A stretch of DNA of 64,000 nt from the NCBI RefSeq assembly GCF_010731775.1, contig NZ_AP022590.1, positions 1,240,001-1,304,000 of the forward strand. The letters are read 5' to 3'. Below the pieces are notes generated by a model. It did not search any database. It had not been told where the DNA came from and worked only from the letters and a program-made list of their open reading frames with translations. How positions within the stretch are numbered: the stretch's first letter is position 1; each line of letters begins with the position of its first letter. The translations under genes and the position numbers were made by a program. The DNA comes from Mycobacterium mantenii (lineage in GTDB: Bacteria; Actinomycetota; Actinomycetes; Mycobacteriales; Mycobacteriaceae). Shown one piece after another: positions 45,194 to 54,220 of the stretch.

Positions 45194-45811
45194 ATGCCCG
45201 ACGCTCAGACGCCGTCCATGCACGTCCTCCCGCGGGAACGCTTCGACATCCCCGACGAGGTGGCACGCATTCCCCGCCCACCCGTTCCGACGCTGGATCC
45301 GCCCTTCGGCATGCGCGTGGCGCAGCTCGACGACGTGGACATGGTGACCGAGTGGATGAACCGCCCGCATCTGGCCCAGGCGTGGGAATACGACTGGCCG
45401 GCGTACCGGTGGCGCCAGCACCTGGGCGCCCAGCTGGACGGGACGTATTCGCTGCCGTTGCTCGGCAGCATCCGTGGCATAGATCGCGCCTACCTCGAAC
45501 TATATTGGGGCGCAAAGGATCTGATATCCCACTATTATGATGCCGAGCCCTATGACCTGGGGCTGCACGCCGCCATCGCCGATCTGAACCTGGTGAACCG
45601 TGGCCTGGGCCCGATGCTGTTGCCGCGGATCGTGGCCAGCGTCTTCGCGGCGGAGCCGCGGTGTCGCCGGGTCATGTTCGACCCCGATCACCGCAACACC
45701 ACGGCGCGCAGGCTATGCGAGTACGCCGGATGCAGGTTTCTCGGCGAGCACGACACGACCAACCGGCGCATGGCGCTCTACGCGCTGGAAGCACCGACCA
45801 CGGCCTCGTAG
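45194..45811 (+). CDS. mbtK: Mycobactin lysine N-acyltransferase MbtK
   Basis: MbtK is a GNAT-fold enzyme that moves the long acyl chain onto the lysine epsilon-amino group of mycobactin. The 205-residue product matches M. tuberculosis MbtK (Rv1347c) throughout, including [50 protein letters not shown] and MFDPDHRNT. In M. tuberculosis mbtK is elsewhere, close to mbtL-N and irtAB. Here it stands alone beside the Rv1842c orthologue. A strong IdeR box upstream implies induction under iron starvation. Its 3' end overlaps a frameshifted small gene on the other strand. Confidence 0.92.
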   Translation: MPDAQTPSMHVLPRERFDIPDEVARIPRPPVPTLDPPFGMRVAQLDDVDMVTEWMNRPHLAQAWEYDWPAYRWRQHLGAQLDGTYSLPLLGSIRGIDRAYLELYWGAKDLISHYYDAEPYDLGLHAAIADLNLVNRGLGPMLLPRIVASVFAAEPRCRRVMFDPDHRNTTARRLCEYAGCRFLGEHDTTNRRMALYALEAPTTAS

Positions 45812-45962
45812 CCGCTGTAGTCGGGGGCCATTCCGGCGGCCACCAATTCCCACAACACCTCGTCGGTGCGCCCCCGACCCGGGCCAGCTTCATGTCGCGC
45901 CACCATGCGCCCAGCGGTGTCTCGTCGACCTCGGCGCTGACCTGAGAAGGGGAGTTAGGCAC
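45778..45962 (-). pseudogene. Frameshifted small gene of unknown family
   Basis: From GTG 45962 the minus strand reads [21 protein letters not shown], then a run of five G. After a one-base shift in that run it continues [21 protein letters not shown] to a TAG at 45778-45780. Joined, this is a 61-residue protein, and 185 nt is exactly one base short of 62 codons. The composition of both halves looks coding. I do not recognise the family. The end overlaps mbtK antisense. It could be a real frameshift or a sequencing error in the homopolymer. Confidence 0.5.
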
Positions 45963-45982
45963 GGTAGCCTTACCCGCACCCG

Positions 45983-47437
<1,455 letters not shown>

Positions 47438-47471
47438 TCAAGCCCCCCTCACGCTCTCTGACCTCGCCCGG

Positions 47472-48935
47472 TTACGCGGGCACCTCGGTGCGGTCTCCGC
47501 TCCACAGTGTGTGGAAGCGCTTGCCCGGGTCGTCATCGATGCGCCCGTAGGTGTGTGCACCGAAGAAGTCCCGCAAGCCCTGGGTGAGCGCGGCCGGCAG
47601 CCGTTCGGTGCGCAGCGCGTCGTAGTAGGACAGCGCCGAGGCGAAGCCGGGGATCGGGATGCCGAGTTCGGTGGCCTTCACCACGACCCGGCGCCAGCTG
47701 TCGATGGATTCCTCGATGGCGCTGCGGAAGTAGGGCGCGACGATCAGGGAGGGCAGATCGGCGTCCGCGTCGAACGCCTCCTTGATGCGGTTGAGGAACT
47801 TGGCCCGGATGATGCAGCCGCCGCGCCAGATCGTCGCCATGTCGCCGGGCGTGATGCCCCAGTCGTACTCGGCGCTGCCCGCCTGGATCTGGTTGAAGCC
47901 CTGTGCGTAGGCGATGATCTTCGACGCGTACAGCGCCTTGCTCACGTCGTCGATGAACTGAGCTGCGTCGCTTGGCTTTTCGCCCAGCTGACCGGAGGCC
48001 AGGCCGGTGGTGGCCTTGCGCTGGGCGACCGAGCCGGACAGGGCGCGGGCGAACACCGCCTCGGCGATACCGGTCACCGGCACACCGAGGTCCAGGGCCG
48101 ACTTCACCGTCCAGCGGCCGGTGCCCTTCTGCTCGGCCTCATCGAGGATGAGGTCCACCAGCGGCTTGCCCGTCTTGGCGTCGGTCTGGCGCAGCACCTG
48201 CGCGGTGATCTCGATCAGGAAGCTGTCCAGGTCGCCTTTGTTCCACTCGGCGAACACGTCGGCGATCTCGGGTGCGGTCTTGCCCAGGCCGTCGCGCAGC
48301 AGGTGGTAGGCCTCGCCGATCAGCTGCATGTCGGAGTACTCGATGCCGTTGTGCACCATCTTGACGAAGTGGCCGGCACCGTCGGGCCCGATGTGGGTGC
48401 AGCACGGCACCCCGTCGACGTGGGCGGAGATCTCCTCGAGCAGCGGGCCCAGCGACTTGTATGACTCGGCCGGGCCACCGGGCATGATCGACGGGCCGTT
48501 GAGCGCGCCCTCCTCACCGCCGGAGATGCCGGCTCCGACGAAGTGCAGGCCGCGCTCGCGGATCGACTTCTCCCGGCGGATGGTGTCGGTGTAGAGGGCG
48601 TTGCCGCCGTCGATGATGATGTCGCCTTCTTCCATGGCGTTGGCAAGCTCGTTGATGACGGCGTCGGTGGGTTCGCCGGCCTTGACCATGATCAGCACCC
48701 GTCGCGGCTTCTCCAGCGCGTCCAGGAATTCCGCGATGGTTTCCGAACGCACGAACTTGCCCTCGTCGCCGTGCTCTTTGAGCAGCGCATCCGTTTTGGC
48801 GATCGACCGGTTGTGCAGCGCCACGGTGTAGCCGTGCCGGGCGAAGTTGCGGGCGATGTTGGAACCCATCACGGCCAGCCCCGTGACGCCGATCTGCGCG
48901 GTGCCGGTCTTGGAATCCGAGTGAGTGTCCGACAT
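47472..48935 (-). CDS. gnd1: 6-phosphogluconate dehydrogenase, decarboxylating
   Basis: Gnd1 oxidises 6-phosphogluconate to ribulose 5-phosphate with NADP in the pentose phosphate pathway. The 487-residue protein has an N-terminal Rossmann motif (GVTGLAVMGSNIARN, then HNRS for NADP), the substrate block GGEEGA and the signature HFVKMVHNGIEYSDMQ with the catalytic Lys, and a C-terminal helical domain. Length is that of the long homodimeric form. ATG 48935 is followed downstream by guaB1. Confidence 0.95.
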   Translation of the reverse strand: MSDTHSDSKTGTAQIGVTGLAVMGSNIARNFARHGYTVALHNRSIAKTDALLKEHGDEGKFVRSETIAEFLDALEKPRRVLIMVKAGEPTDAVINELANAMEEGDIIIDGGNALYTDTIRREKSIRERGLHFVGAGISGGEEGALNGPSIMPGGPAESYKSLGPLLEEISAHVDGVPCCTHIGPDGAGHFVKMVHNGIEYSDMQLIGEAYHLLRDGLGKTAPEIADVFAEWNKGDLDSFLIEITAQVLRQTDAKTGKPLVDLILDEAEQKGTGRWTVKSALDLGVPVTGIAEAVFARALSGSVAQRKATTGLASGQLGEKPSDAAQFIDDVSKALYASKIIAYAQGFNQIQAGSAEYDWGITPGDMATIWRGGCIIRAKFLNRIKEAFDADADLPSLIVAPYFRSAIEESIDSWRRVVVKATELGIPIPGFASALSYYDALRTERLPAALTQGLRDFFGAHTYGRIDDDPGKRFHTLWSGDRTEVPA

Positions 48936-49034
48936 GTTTCGCCTCTCAATTTGGAGAACTTTTCGGCAAAAGCTTTCGGTGACACTGTGGCACAGCGAAC
49001 AGTCGGGCGCCCGGGTGATCGGCCCTCGGCTGCG

Positions 49035-49985
49035 TCAGACGTTGAACAACCGCTCCAGCTCGGTCAGCCACGGAACGGCCAGCGCGACGGTGGGTACCAC
49101 GAACACCGCCACCGCGGCCAGGTATGCGGCCGCCGCCAACAGCGGGCTGTTGCCGCGTCCGCCCAGCCGGCGCACTCTGAGCACCGTGCTGGGGCCGCTC
49201 GCCGCGAGCGCGCCCGACGGGGCGCGCCCCGATGCGCACGCGACCAGCGCCCGGGCCAGGGGAGCGCGGCCCGCGGCGCGGACCGCCGCGTCGTCGGCGA
49301 GGAGTTCGACGAGAAGCTGAACCGCGCCGAGCGCGTTGGCGCTGCGGACCAGCCGCGGGAAGGCCGCGTGCACGGCGGTGAAAGCCTCCAGCACCAGGTC
49401 GTGCCGCGCCCGGAGATGGGCGCGCTCGTGGGTGAGGATGGCTTCGACTTCGGGGTCGGCGAGCGTGGTCAGCGTTCCCTCGCTGACCACCACCCGGCTG
49501 CGCACGCCCGGCAGGCAGTAGGCGAGCGGTTGCGGGACACCCAACACGCGGAGGTCGCGGGTGCGCGCGCAGGGCTGGGACAGTGCCGCGCCGTGGCCGA
49601 CGCCGACCAGATCGACCACCATGCGGTGATGCGCCCGTCGTTTCCGGTTGGCTATGGCCACCCGGATCACCGCGGCCATCAGCCGAACGCCGACCAGCAC
49701 CGTCAGGGCGAACACGCTGATGTAGGCCGCCCACAGCGGCCAGCCGAGACGGTCGGCGGCGCCGATGATGCTGGTGGTGGGCCGCCCGTCGCGACCGGGC
49801 ATCAGCAGGCGGGTCGCGATCGCGATCCCGGCGCTGAACGCCGACAGGACCGCGGCCAGCGCTACGGCTTGCCAAAGCACCATTGCGGCGCGGGGAGCGC
49901 GCAATGGCCAGCGCGCGCGGGCCAACATCGCCGGCACCGGGCCGGTCAGTAGCACCGCGAGGATAGTGAAGGCCAACGCGGACAC
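49035..49985 (-). CDS. M56 family membrane metallopeptidase (BlaR1-like, Rv1845c)
   Basis: A 316-residue membrane protein with about four transmembrane helices and a cytosolic zinc peptidase domain with HERAH (H186, E187, H190). It resembles BlaR1/MecR1 sensors but lacks their extracellular penicillin-binding domain, as in M. tuberculosis Rv1845c, so it cannot sense beta-lactams by that route. It lies 14 nt downstream of blaI on the same strand, and in M. tuberculosis it is part of the BlaI regulon. It probably cleaves BlaI or another repressor (inference). Confidence 0.88.
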   Translation of the reverse strand: MSALAFTILAVLLTGPVPAMLARARWPLRAPRAAMVLWQAVALAAVLSAFSAGIAIATRLLMPGRDGRPTTSIIGAADRLGWPLWAAYISVFALTVLVGVRLMAAVIRVAIANRKRRAHHRMVVDLVGVGHGAALSQPCARTRDLRVLGVPQPLAYCLPGVRSRVVVSEGTLTTLADPEVEAILTHERAHLRARHDLVLEAFTAVHAAFPRLVRSANALGAVQLLVELLADDAAVRAAGRAPLARALVACASGRAPSGALAASGPSTVLRVRRLGGRGNSPLLAAAAYLAAVAVFVVPTVALAVPWLTELERLFNV

Positions 49986-49999
49986 ACTGCCAGTGTCCC

Positions 50000-50419
50000 T
50001 CAGCCCTCCGGTGCTGCGCCAGCAGATGGCGAGTTATTGCGTTGATTGGCTTCCAGTTCGGCCAGGGCGCGCCGAAGCGCCTCCGCCTCGTCGGCGCCGA
50101 CACGTTCGACGAAATGCACCAGCGCGGCCTGCCTGCCACCGGAATCTTCGGCCTGGGCCAGCGCGTCCACCATGAGTCCGGCGACCAGTTCGTCGCGACC
50201 GTGCACCGGTGCGTACCGGTGTGCCCGGTCGTCGCGAATTTGGGAGACCAGGTTCTTTTTGGCCAACCGTTGCAGCACAGTCATGATCGTGGTGTAGGCA
50301 AGGTCGCGCTGTGCCGACAACGCCTCATGAACCTGCCTAACGGTCTGAGGCTCGGGCGTGGACCACAGGTGGTCCATCACGGCCCGTTCTAGATCCCCCA
50401 GCCGGGTCAGTTTGGCCAT
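50000..50419 (-). CDS. blaI: BlaI-type transcriptional repressor
   Basis: Orthologue of Rv1846c, the repressor of beta-lactamase blaC and of respiratory genes in M. tuberculosis. The 139-residue protein has a winged helix in the first 75 residues (LGDLERAVMDHLWSTPEPQ, then TTIMTVLQRLAKKNLVSQI) and a C-terminal dimerisation helix region (about 80-139). ATG 50419 starts MAKLTRLG. It heads an operon with the M56 peptidase gene. A BlaI-like operator lies 44 nt upstream of the start, so it should autoregulate. Confidence 0.93.
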   Translation of the reverse strand: MAKLTRLGDLERAVMDHLWSTPEPQTVRQVHEALSAQRDLAYTTIMTVLQRLAKKNLVSQIRDDRAHRYAPVHGRDELVAGLMVDALAQAEDSGGRQAALVHFVERVGADEAEALRRALAELEANQRNNSPSAGAAPEG

Positions 50420-50462
50420 AATTCGTTCATCTCCTGAGCGTCGAATCAAGCGTACTCCGGCT

Positions 50463-50479
50463 TACTACCGACGGTCGTA
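50463..50479. promoter_or_regulatory. BlaI-like operator upstream of blaI
   Basis: TACTACCGACGGTCGTA consists of half-sites TACTAC and GTCGTA (reverse TACGAC) around five bases, resembling the TAC-rich inverted repeat bound by mycobacterial BlaI. It lies 44 nt upstream of blaI, consistent with autorepression. Confidence 0.6.
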
Positions 50480-50546
50480 CGAAAAGCTGACAAACCACTG
50501 TGTCGGCCGCCGTGCGTCCCGCCTCGGACAAGAAAAACAATACCTC

Positions 50547-50576
50547 TTGCAAAGTTAGGGCAGCCTTGCCTATGCT
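50547..50576 (+). promoter_or_regulatory. SigA-type promoter with overlapping IdeR box for the MrsI small RNA
   Basis: A -35 TTGCAA (50547-50552) and -10 TATGCT (50571-50576) are separated by 18 bases. Between and over the -10 is TTAGGGCAGCCTTGCCTAT (50555-50573), matching 14 of 19 positions of the degenerate IdeR consensus TWAGGTWAGSCTWACCTWA. The layout predicts transcription to the right, repressed by IdeR with iron. Confidence 0.7.
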
Positions 50577-50582
50577 GATCGA

Positions 50583-50686
50583 GTCGAGCGATAACGGACC
50601 GTGTGAGAGTCCTGAGGGCTGCAGCGACCCCCGGTCTACTCGATCGGCGAGCCCCGTGCCCTGAAGGCGCGGGGCTCAGCCGTTTT
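50583..50686 (+). ncRNA. mrsI: Iron-responsive small RNA MrsI (ncRv11846-like)
   Basis: M. tuberculosis has an IdeR-controlled small RNA, MrsI, between blaI (Rv1846c) and Rv1847, of about 100 nt, which spares iron by silencing iron-using genes. The same position here has an iron-box promoter and, about 104 nt further, an intrinsic terminator ending in TTTT. There is no reading frame of note between. Start is estimated 7 nt after the -10 and may be off by a few bases. Identity rests on position, promoter and terminator; I have not aligned it. Confidence 0.72.
50650..50676 (+). terminator. Rho-independent terminator of MrsI
   Basis: AGCCCCGTGCC and GGCGCGGGGCT form an 11-bp stem (one G-U pair) around the loop CTGAA; TTTT follows at 50683-50686. 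It ends the small RNA and separates it from the thioesterase gene 50 nt downstream. Confidence 0.85.
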
Positions 50687-50738
50687 CAGGGCCACGATTC
50701 CGCCGCGAGCGGGTGCGCGCAGGCGATGGTGTAGACAC

Positions 50739-51167
50739 ATGGACGTGCCAGACCCGCAGAAATCGATCCTCCCGCCGGATTTCTCCGCGCCCTTCGACCG
50801 CGAGATCGGCTTGCAATTCACCGAACTGGGCCCCGACGGGGCCCGCGCCCAGCTCGAGGTCACGCCCAAGCTGTTGCAGCCGATGGGGCTGGTGCACGGC
50901 GGCGTTTACTGCTCGATGATCGAAAGCATGGCCAGCGTGGCCGCCTACACCTGGCTGGCCACCCGCGGCGGCGGAAACGTGGTGGGCGTCAACAACAACA
51001 CCGACTTCCTGCGCTCCATCGGCTCGGGCATGGTGTACGGCAAAGTCGAACCGATCCACCGCGGCCGCAGCCAGCAACTATGGTTGGTCACCATCACCGA
51101 CAGCGACGACAGGGTTGTCGCGCGCGGTCAGGTGCGACTACAGAATCTCGAGCTTCGCGAGGGCTGA
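50739..51167 (+). CDS. PaaI-type hotdog thioesterase (Rv1847-like)
   Basis: A 142-residue single-domain hotdog-fold protein. The core helix segment is [18 protein letters not shown], with the HGG turn typical of PaaI/4HBT acyl-CoA thioesterases and the expected acidic catalytic residue as E in MIES. The substrate is unknown. Upstream is MrsI and downstream is ureA, 43 nt away, so it may be the first gene of the urease transcript, as in M. tuberculosis. Confidence 0.87.
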   Translation: MDVPDPQKSILPPDFSAPFDREIGLQFTELGPDGARAQLEVTPKLLQPMGLVHGGVYCSMIESMASVAAYTWLATRGGGNVVGVNNNTDFLRSIGSGMVYGKVEPIHRGRSQQLWLVTITDSDDRVVARGQVRLQNLELREG

Positions 51168-51210
51168 TCGGGCGACGAGCCGTTCATCTGGGCATGGCAG
51201 GATCGCAGGC

Positions 51211-51513
51211 ATGCGTCTGACGCCGCACGAGCAAGAGCGGTTGCTGTTGTCCTACGCCGCGGAATTAGCACGTCGCCGCCGCGGCCGGGGCGTGCGACTG
51301 AATCATCCAGAGGCGGTGGCGATCATCGCCGACCACATCCTCGAGGGTGCGCGTGACGGGCGCAGCGTTGCGGAACTGATGGCCAGCGGCTGCGACGTAC
51401 TCACCCGTGACGACGTGATGGAGGGGGTGCCGGAGATGCTCTCCGACGTGCAGGTTGAAGCGACGTTCCCGGACGGCACCAAATTGGTCACGGTGCACCA
51501 CCCGATAGCATGA
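51211..51513 (+). CDS. ureA: Urease gamma subunit
   Basis: UreA is the small structural subunit of the nickel enzyme urease, which hydrolyses urea to ammonia and carbonic acid. The 100-residue protein contains the signatures [21 protein letters not shown] and [21 protein letters not shown]. It overlaps ureB by 4 nt (ATGA). First of the ureABCF block. Confidence 0.95.
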   Translation: MRLTPHEQERLLLSYAAELARRRRGRGVRLNHPEAVAIIADHILEGARDGRSVAELMASGCDVLTRDDVMEGVPEMLSDVQVEATFPDGTKLVTVHHPIA

Positions 51514-51821
51514 TCCCCGGCGAAATCCTGTATGGCGACGGCGATATCGAAATCAACGCCGGCACCCAGCGCATCGAGATGCAGATCGTCAACACGGGCG
51601 ACCGACCGGTTCAGGTCGGGAGCCACGTGCATCTTCCGCAAGCGAATTCGGCGCTGTCGTTCGATCGCGTTGCGGCTCACGGCTACCGGCTGGACATCCC
51701 GGCGGCAACCGCCGTCCGGTTCGAGCCCGGTGTATCGCAACGTGTTCAGCTGGTCGGATTGCGCGGACGTCGCGAAGTGCATGGGTTGAGCCTGAACCCG
51801 CCCGGACGGCTGGACGACTGA
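51510..51821 (+). CDS. ureB: Urease beta subunit
   Basis: UreB is the second structural subunit. The 103-residue protein has [29 protein letters not shown] and [15 protein letters not shown], matching the family's beta-rich fold. It overlaps ureA by 4 nt and ureC by one base (TGATG), so subunits are made in step. Confidence 0.95.
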   Translation: MIPGEILYGDGDIEINAGTQRIEMQIVNTGDRPVQVGSHVHLPQANSALSFDRVAAHGYRLDIPAATAVRFEPGVSQRVQLVGLRGRREVHGLSLNPPGRLDD

Positions 51822-53554
51822 TGGCAAGTCTGTCCAGGGAGCGTTACGCTCAGCTCTTCGGCCCGACAACCGGTGACCGAATCAGGTTGGCGGACACCGC
51901 TTTGCTGATCGAGATTACCGAAGATCGCAGTGGGGGACCAGGACTGGCCGGCGACGAAGCGGTGTTCGGCGGCGGCAAGGTGCTGCGCGAGTCGATGGGC
52001 CAGGGACGTGCCTCCCGTGCCGAGGGCGCACCCGATACCGTGATCACCGGAGCGGTGATCATTGATCATTGGGGAATCATCAAGGCCGACATCGGTATTC
52101 GTGACGGCCGAATCGTAGCGCTCGGTAAGGCCGGCAACCCCGACACCATGACCGGCGTGCATCCGGACCTGGTCGTCGGCCCCAGCACCGAAGTCATCGG
52201 AGGCAACGGCCGAATTGTGACCGCGGGCGCCGTCGACTGCCACGTACACCTGATCTGCCCGCAGCTCATCTCCGAGGCGCTCGGGTCGGGCATCACGACG
52301 ATCCTCGGCGGGGGCACCGGCCCCGCCGAGGGAAGCAAGGCCACCACCGTGACCCCGGGCTCATGGCATTTGGCCCGGATGCTCGAGGCGCTCGACGGCT
52401 GGCCGGTCAATTTTGCGCTGCTGGGCAAGGGAAACACCGTCAGCGCCGAGGGATTATGGGAGCAATTGCGCGGCGGCGCTTCGGGTTTCAAGCTGCACGA
52501 GGACTGGGGATCCACACCGGCGGCCATCGACGCCTGCCTGACCGTCGCCGACGCCGCCGGCGTGCAGGTGGCGCTGCACACCGACACGCTCAACGAGATG
52601 GGGTTCGTCGAAGACACCCTGGCGGCGATCGCCGGCCGGTCGATCCACACCTATCACACCGAGGGCGCCGGCGGCGGCCACGCACCCGACATCATCCGGG
52701 TTGCGGGTCAGCCGAATGTGTTGCCCAGTTCGACCAACCCGACCCGTCCACACACGGTAAACACACTCGACGAGCATCTGGACATGTTGATGGTCTGCCA
52801 TCACCTCAACCCCCAGGTGCCCGAGGATTTAGCGTTCGCCGAGAGCCGGATTCGTCCGTCCACCATGGCGGCCGAAGACCTGCTGCACGACATCGGGGCG
52901 ATCTCGATGATCGGGAGCGACTCCCAGGCGATGGGCCGCATCGGGGAAGTGGTGCTGCGCACCTGGCAGACGGCGCACGTGATGAAGCGGCGTCGGGGCG
53001 CGCTGCCCGGCGACCCTTCTGGTGCCCACGCCGCCGACAACATGCGGGTGCGCCGCTACGTCGCCAAATACACCATCTGCCCGGCCGTCGCACACGGGCT
53101 CGACCACGAAATCGGTTCGGTGGAAGTGGGCAAGCTGGCAGACCTGGTGCTGTGGGAGCCGGAGTTTTTCGGCGTCCGTCCGCATGCCGTGCTCAAGGGC
53201 GGCATGATCGCCTGGGCGGCAATGGGCGACGCGAATGCGTCGATCCCGACGCCCCAACCGGTGCTGCCGCGGCCGATGTTCGGTGCCGCGCCCGCGGCAG
53301 CAGCGGCCACCTCGGTGCATTTCGTTGCGCCGCAGGCAATCGAGGCCGGCCTGGCCGACAACCTGGCCGTCAACCGTCGATTGGTGCCGGTGGGAAGCAC
53401 CACCGGGCGAGGCAAGGCGGCGTTGCCGCTAAACGATGCACTGCCCGACATCCAAGTTGACCCCGACACCTTCACCGTGCGTGTCGACGGTGAGGTCTGG
53501 CAAGAGCAACCGGCATCGGAATTGCCTATGGCGCAACGCTATTTCTTGTTCTGA
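51821..53554 (+). CDS. ureC: Urease alpha (catalytic) subunit
   Basis: UreC carries the bi-nickel active site. In 577 residues the metal and catalytic motifs are all present: HVHLICPQ (first two His), GFKLHEDWG with the Lys to be carbamylated, [15 protein letters not shown], the flap MVCHHLNP with the catalytic His, and the Asp in SDSQAMGR. No inactivating change was seen. Full length for the family. ureF starts 5 nt after its stop. Confidence 0.96.
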   Translation: MASLSRERYAQLFGPTTGDRIRLADTALLIEITEDRSGGPGLAGDEAVFGGGKVLRESMGQGRASRAEGAPDTVITGAVIIDHWGIIKADIGIRDGRIVALGKAGNPDTMTGVHPDLVVGPSTEVIGGNGRIVTAGAVDCHVHLICPQLISEALGSGITTILGGGTGPAEGSKATTVTPGSWHLARMLEALDGWPVNFALLGKGNTVSAEGLWEQLRGGASGFKLHEDWGSTPAAIDACLTVADAAGVQVALHTDTLNEMGFVEDTLAAIAGRSIHTYHTEGAGGGHAPDIIRVAGQPNVLPSSTNPTRPHTVNTLDEHLDMLMVCHHLNPQVPEDLAFAESRIRPSTMAAEDLLHDIGAISMIGSDSQAMGRIGEVVLRTWQTAHVMKRRRGALPGDPSGAHAADNMRVRRYVAKYTICPAVAHGLDHEIGSVEVGKLADLVLWEPEFFGVRPHAVLKGGMIAWAAMGDANASIPTPQPVLPRPMFGAAPAAAAATSVHFVAPQAIEAGLADNLAVNRRLVPVGSTTGRGKAALPLNDALPDIQVDPDTFTVRVDGEVWQEQPASELPMAQRYFLF

Positions 53555-53559
53555 AACAT

Positions 53560-54195
53560 ATGTCTGCACTGGCGACGCTGCTCACGCTGGCCGATTCACG
53601 ACTGCCGGCCGGTTCCCACGTGCATTCCGGTGGTGTGGAAGAGGCGGTCACCAGCGGTCTGGTGACCGACCTGGACACGCTAGAAGCGTTTTTGCACCGC
53701 AGAATCCGTAGCCACGGGCTGGTCGCCGCCTCGATCGCCGCGGCGGTTCATCGCGGTGAGCTCGATGTCGACGAGGCCGATCGGGAAACCGATGCCCGCA
53801 CCCCCGCCCCGGCGGCACGGTTGGCGTCGCGCAGCCAGGGCCGCGGGTTGGCGAGGCTGGCGCGTCGGGTGTGGCCGAACGACCGCTGGGACGATCTGGG
53901 CTCGCAGCCACACCTCGCCCTCGTTGCCGGACGCGTCGGCGCAGTGAGCGGCCTGGATCCCGAGCAGAGCGCGCTGGCCATCGTGTACACCACGATGACG
54001 GGCTCGGCGACCGCGGCCCAACGGCTGCTCGCGTTGGACCCGGCCGACGTGGCGGCGCTGACGTTCCGGCTGGCGGATGCTTGCGAACGCACCGCGGCGC
54101 GGGCGATCGCCGGGCTCGCCGACCTGTCAGACCCGTTGCTCGATACCCTGGCCCAGCGTCACGCTGAACGCGAACGGCCGTTGTTCGTCTCCTGA
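53560..54195 (+). CDS. ureF: Urease accessory protein UreF
   Basis: UreF works with UreG and UreD (UreH) to load nickel into urease. The 211-residue all-helical protein has LADSRLPAGSHVHSGGVEEAV, LGSQPHLALVAG and TTMTGSATAAQRLLALDP. In other mycobacteria ureG follows at once. Here the stop is in the stem of a strong hairpin, and the next gene on the same strand, ureG, is 6.7 kb away. Confidence 0.94.
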   Translation: MSALATLLTLADSRLPAGSHVHSGGVEEAVTSGLVTDLDTLEAFLHRRIRSHGLVAASIAAAVHRGELDVDEADRETDARTPAPAARLASRSQGRGLARLARRVWPNDRWDDLGSQPHLALVAGRVGAVSGLDPEQSALAIVYTTMTGSATAAQRLLALDPADVAALTFRLADACERTAARAIAGLADLSDPLLDTLAQRHAERERPLFVS

Positions 54196-54220
54196 GAAGC
54201 GCTGCGCTGCAGTGCTTCTC
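54194..54220. terminator. Two-way hairpin terminator between ureF and the permease gene
   Basis: GAGAAGCGCTGC and GCAGTGCTTCTC form a 12-bp stem (one G-U pair) with loop GCT. It overlaps the stop codons of both convergent genes (ureF TGA at 54193-54195, permease TGA at 54219-54221). ATTGCTTT follows on the plus strand. It should end the ureABCF transcript. Confidence 0.75.

Noticed and set aside
45955..45975. An iron box upstream of the broken small gene
   Set aside because: Only about 11 of 19 positions fit the IdeR consensus and the half-site spacing is wrong.
50583..50686. A metabolite riboswitch before the thioesterase gene
   Set aside because: The element ends in its own terminator and starts at an IdeR-box promoter, at the position of MrsI, so a small RNA explains it better.
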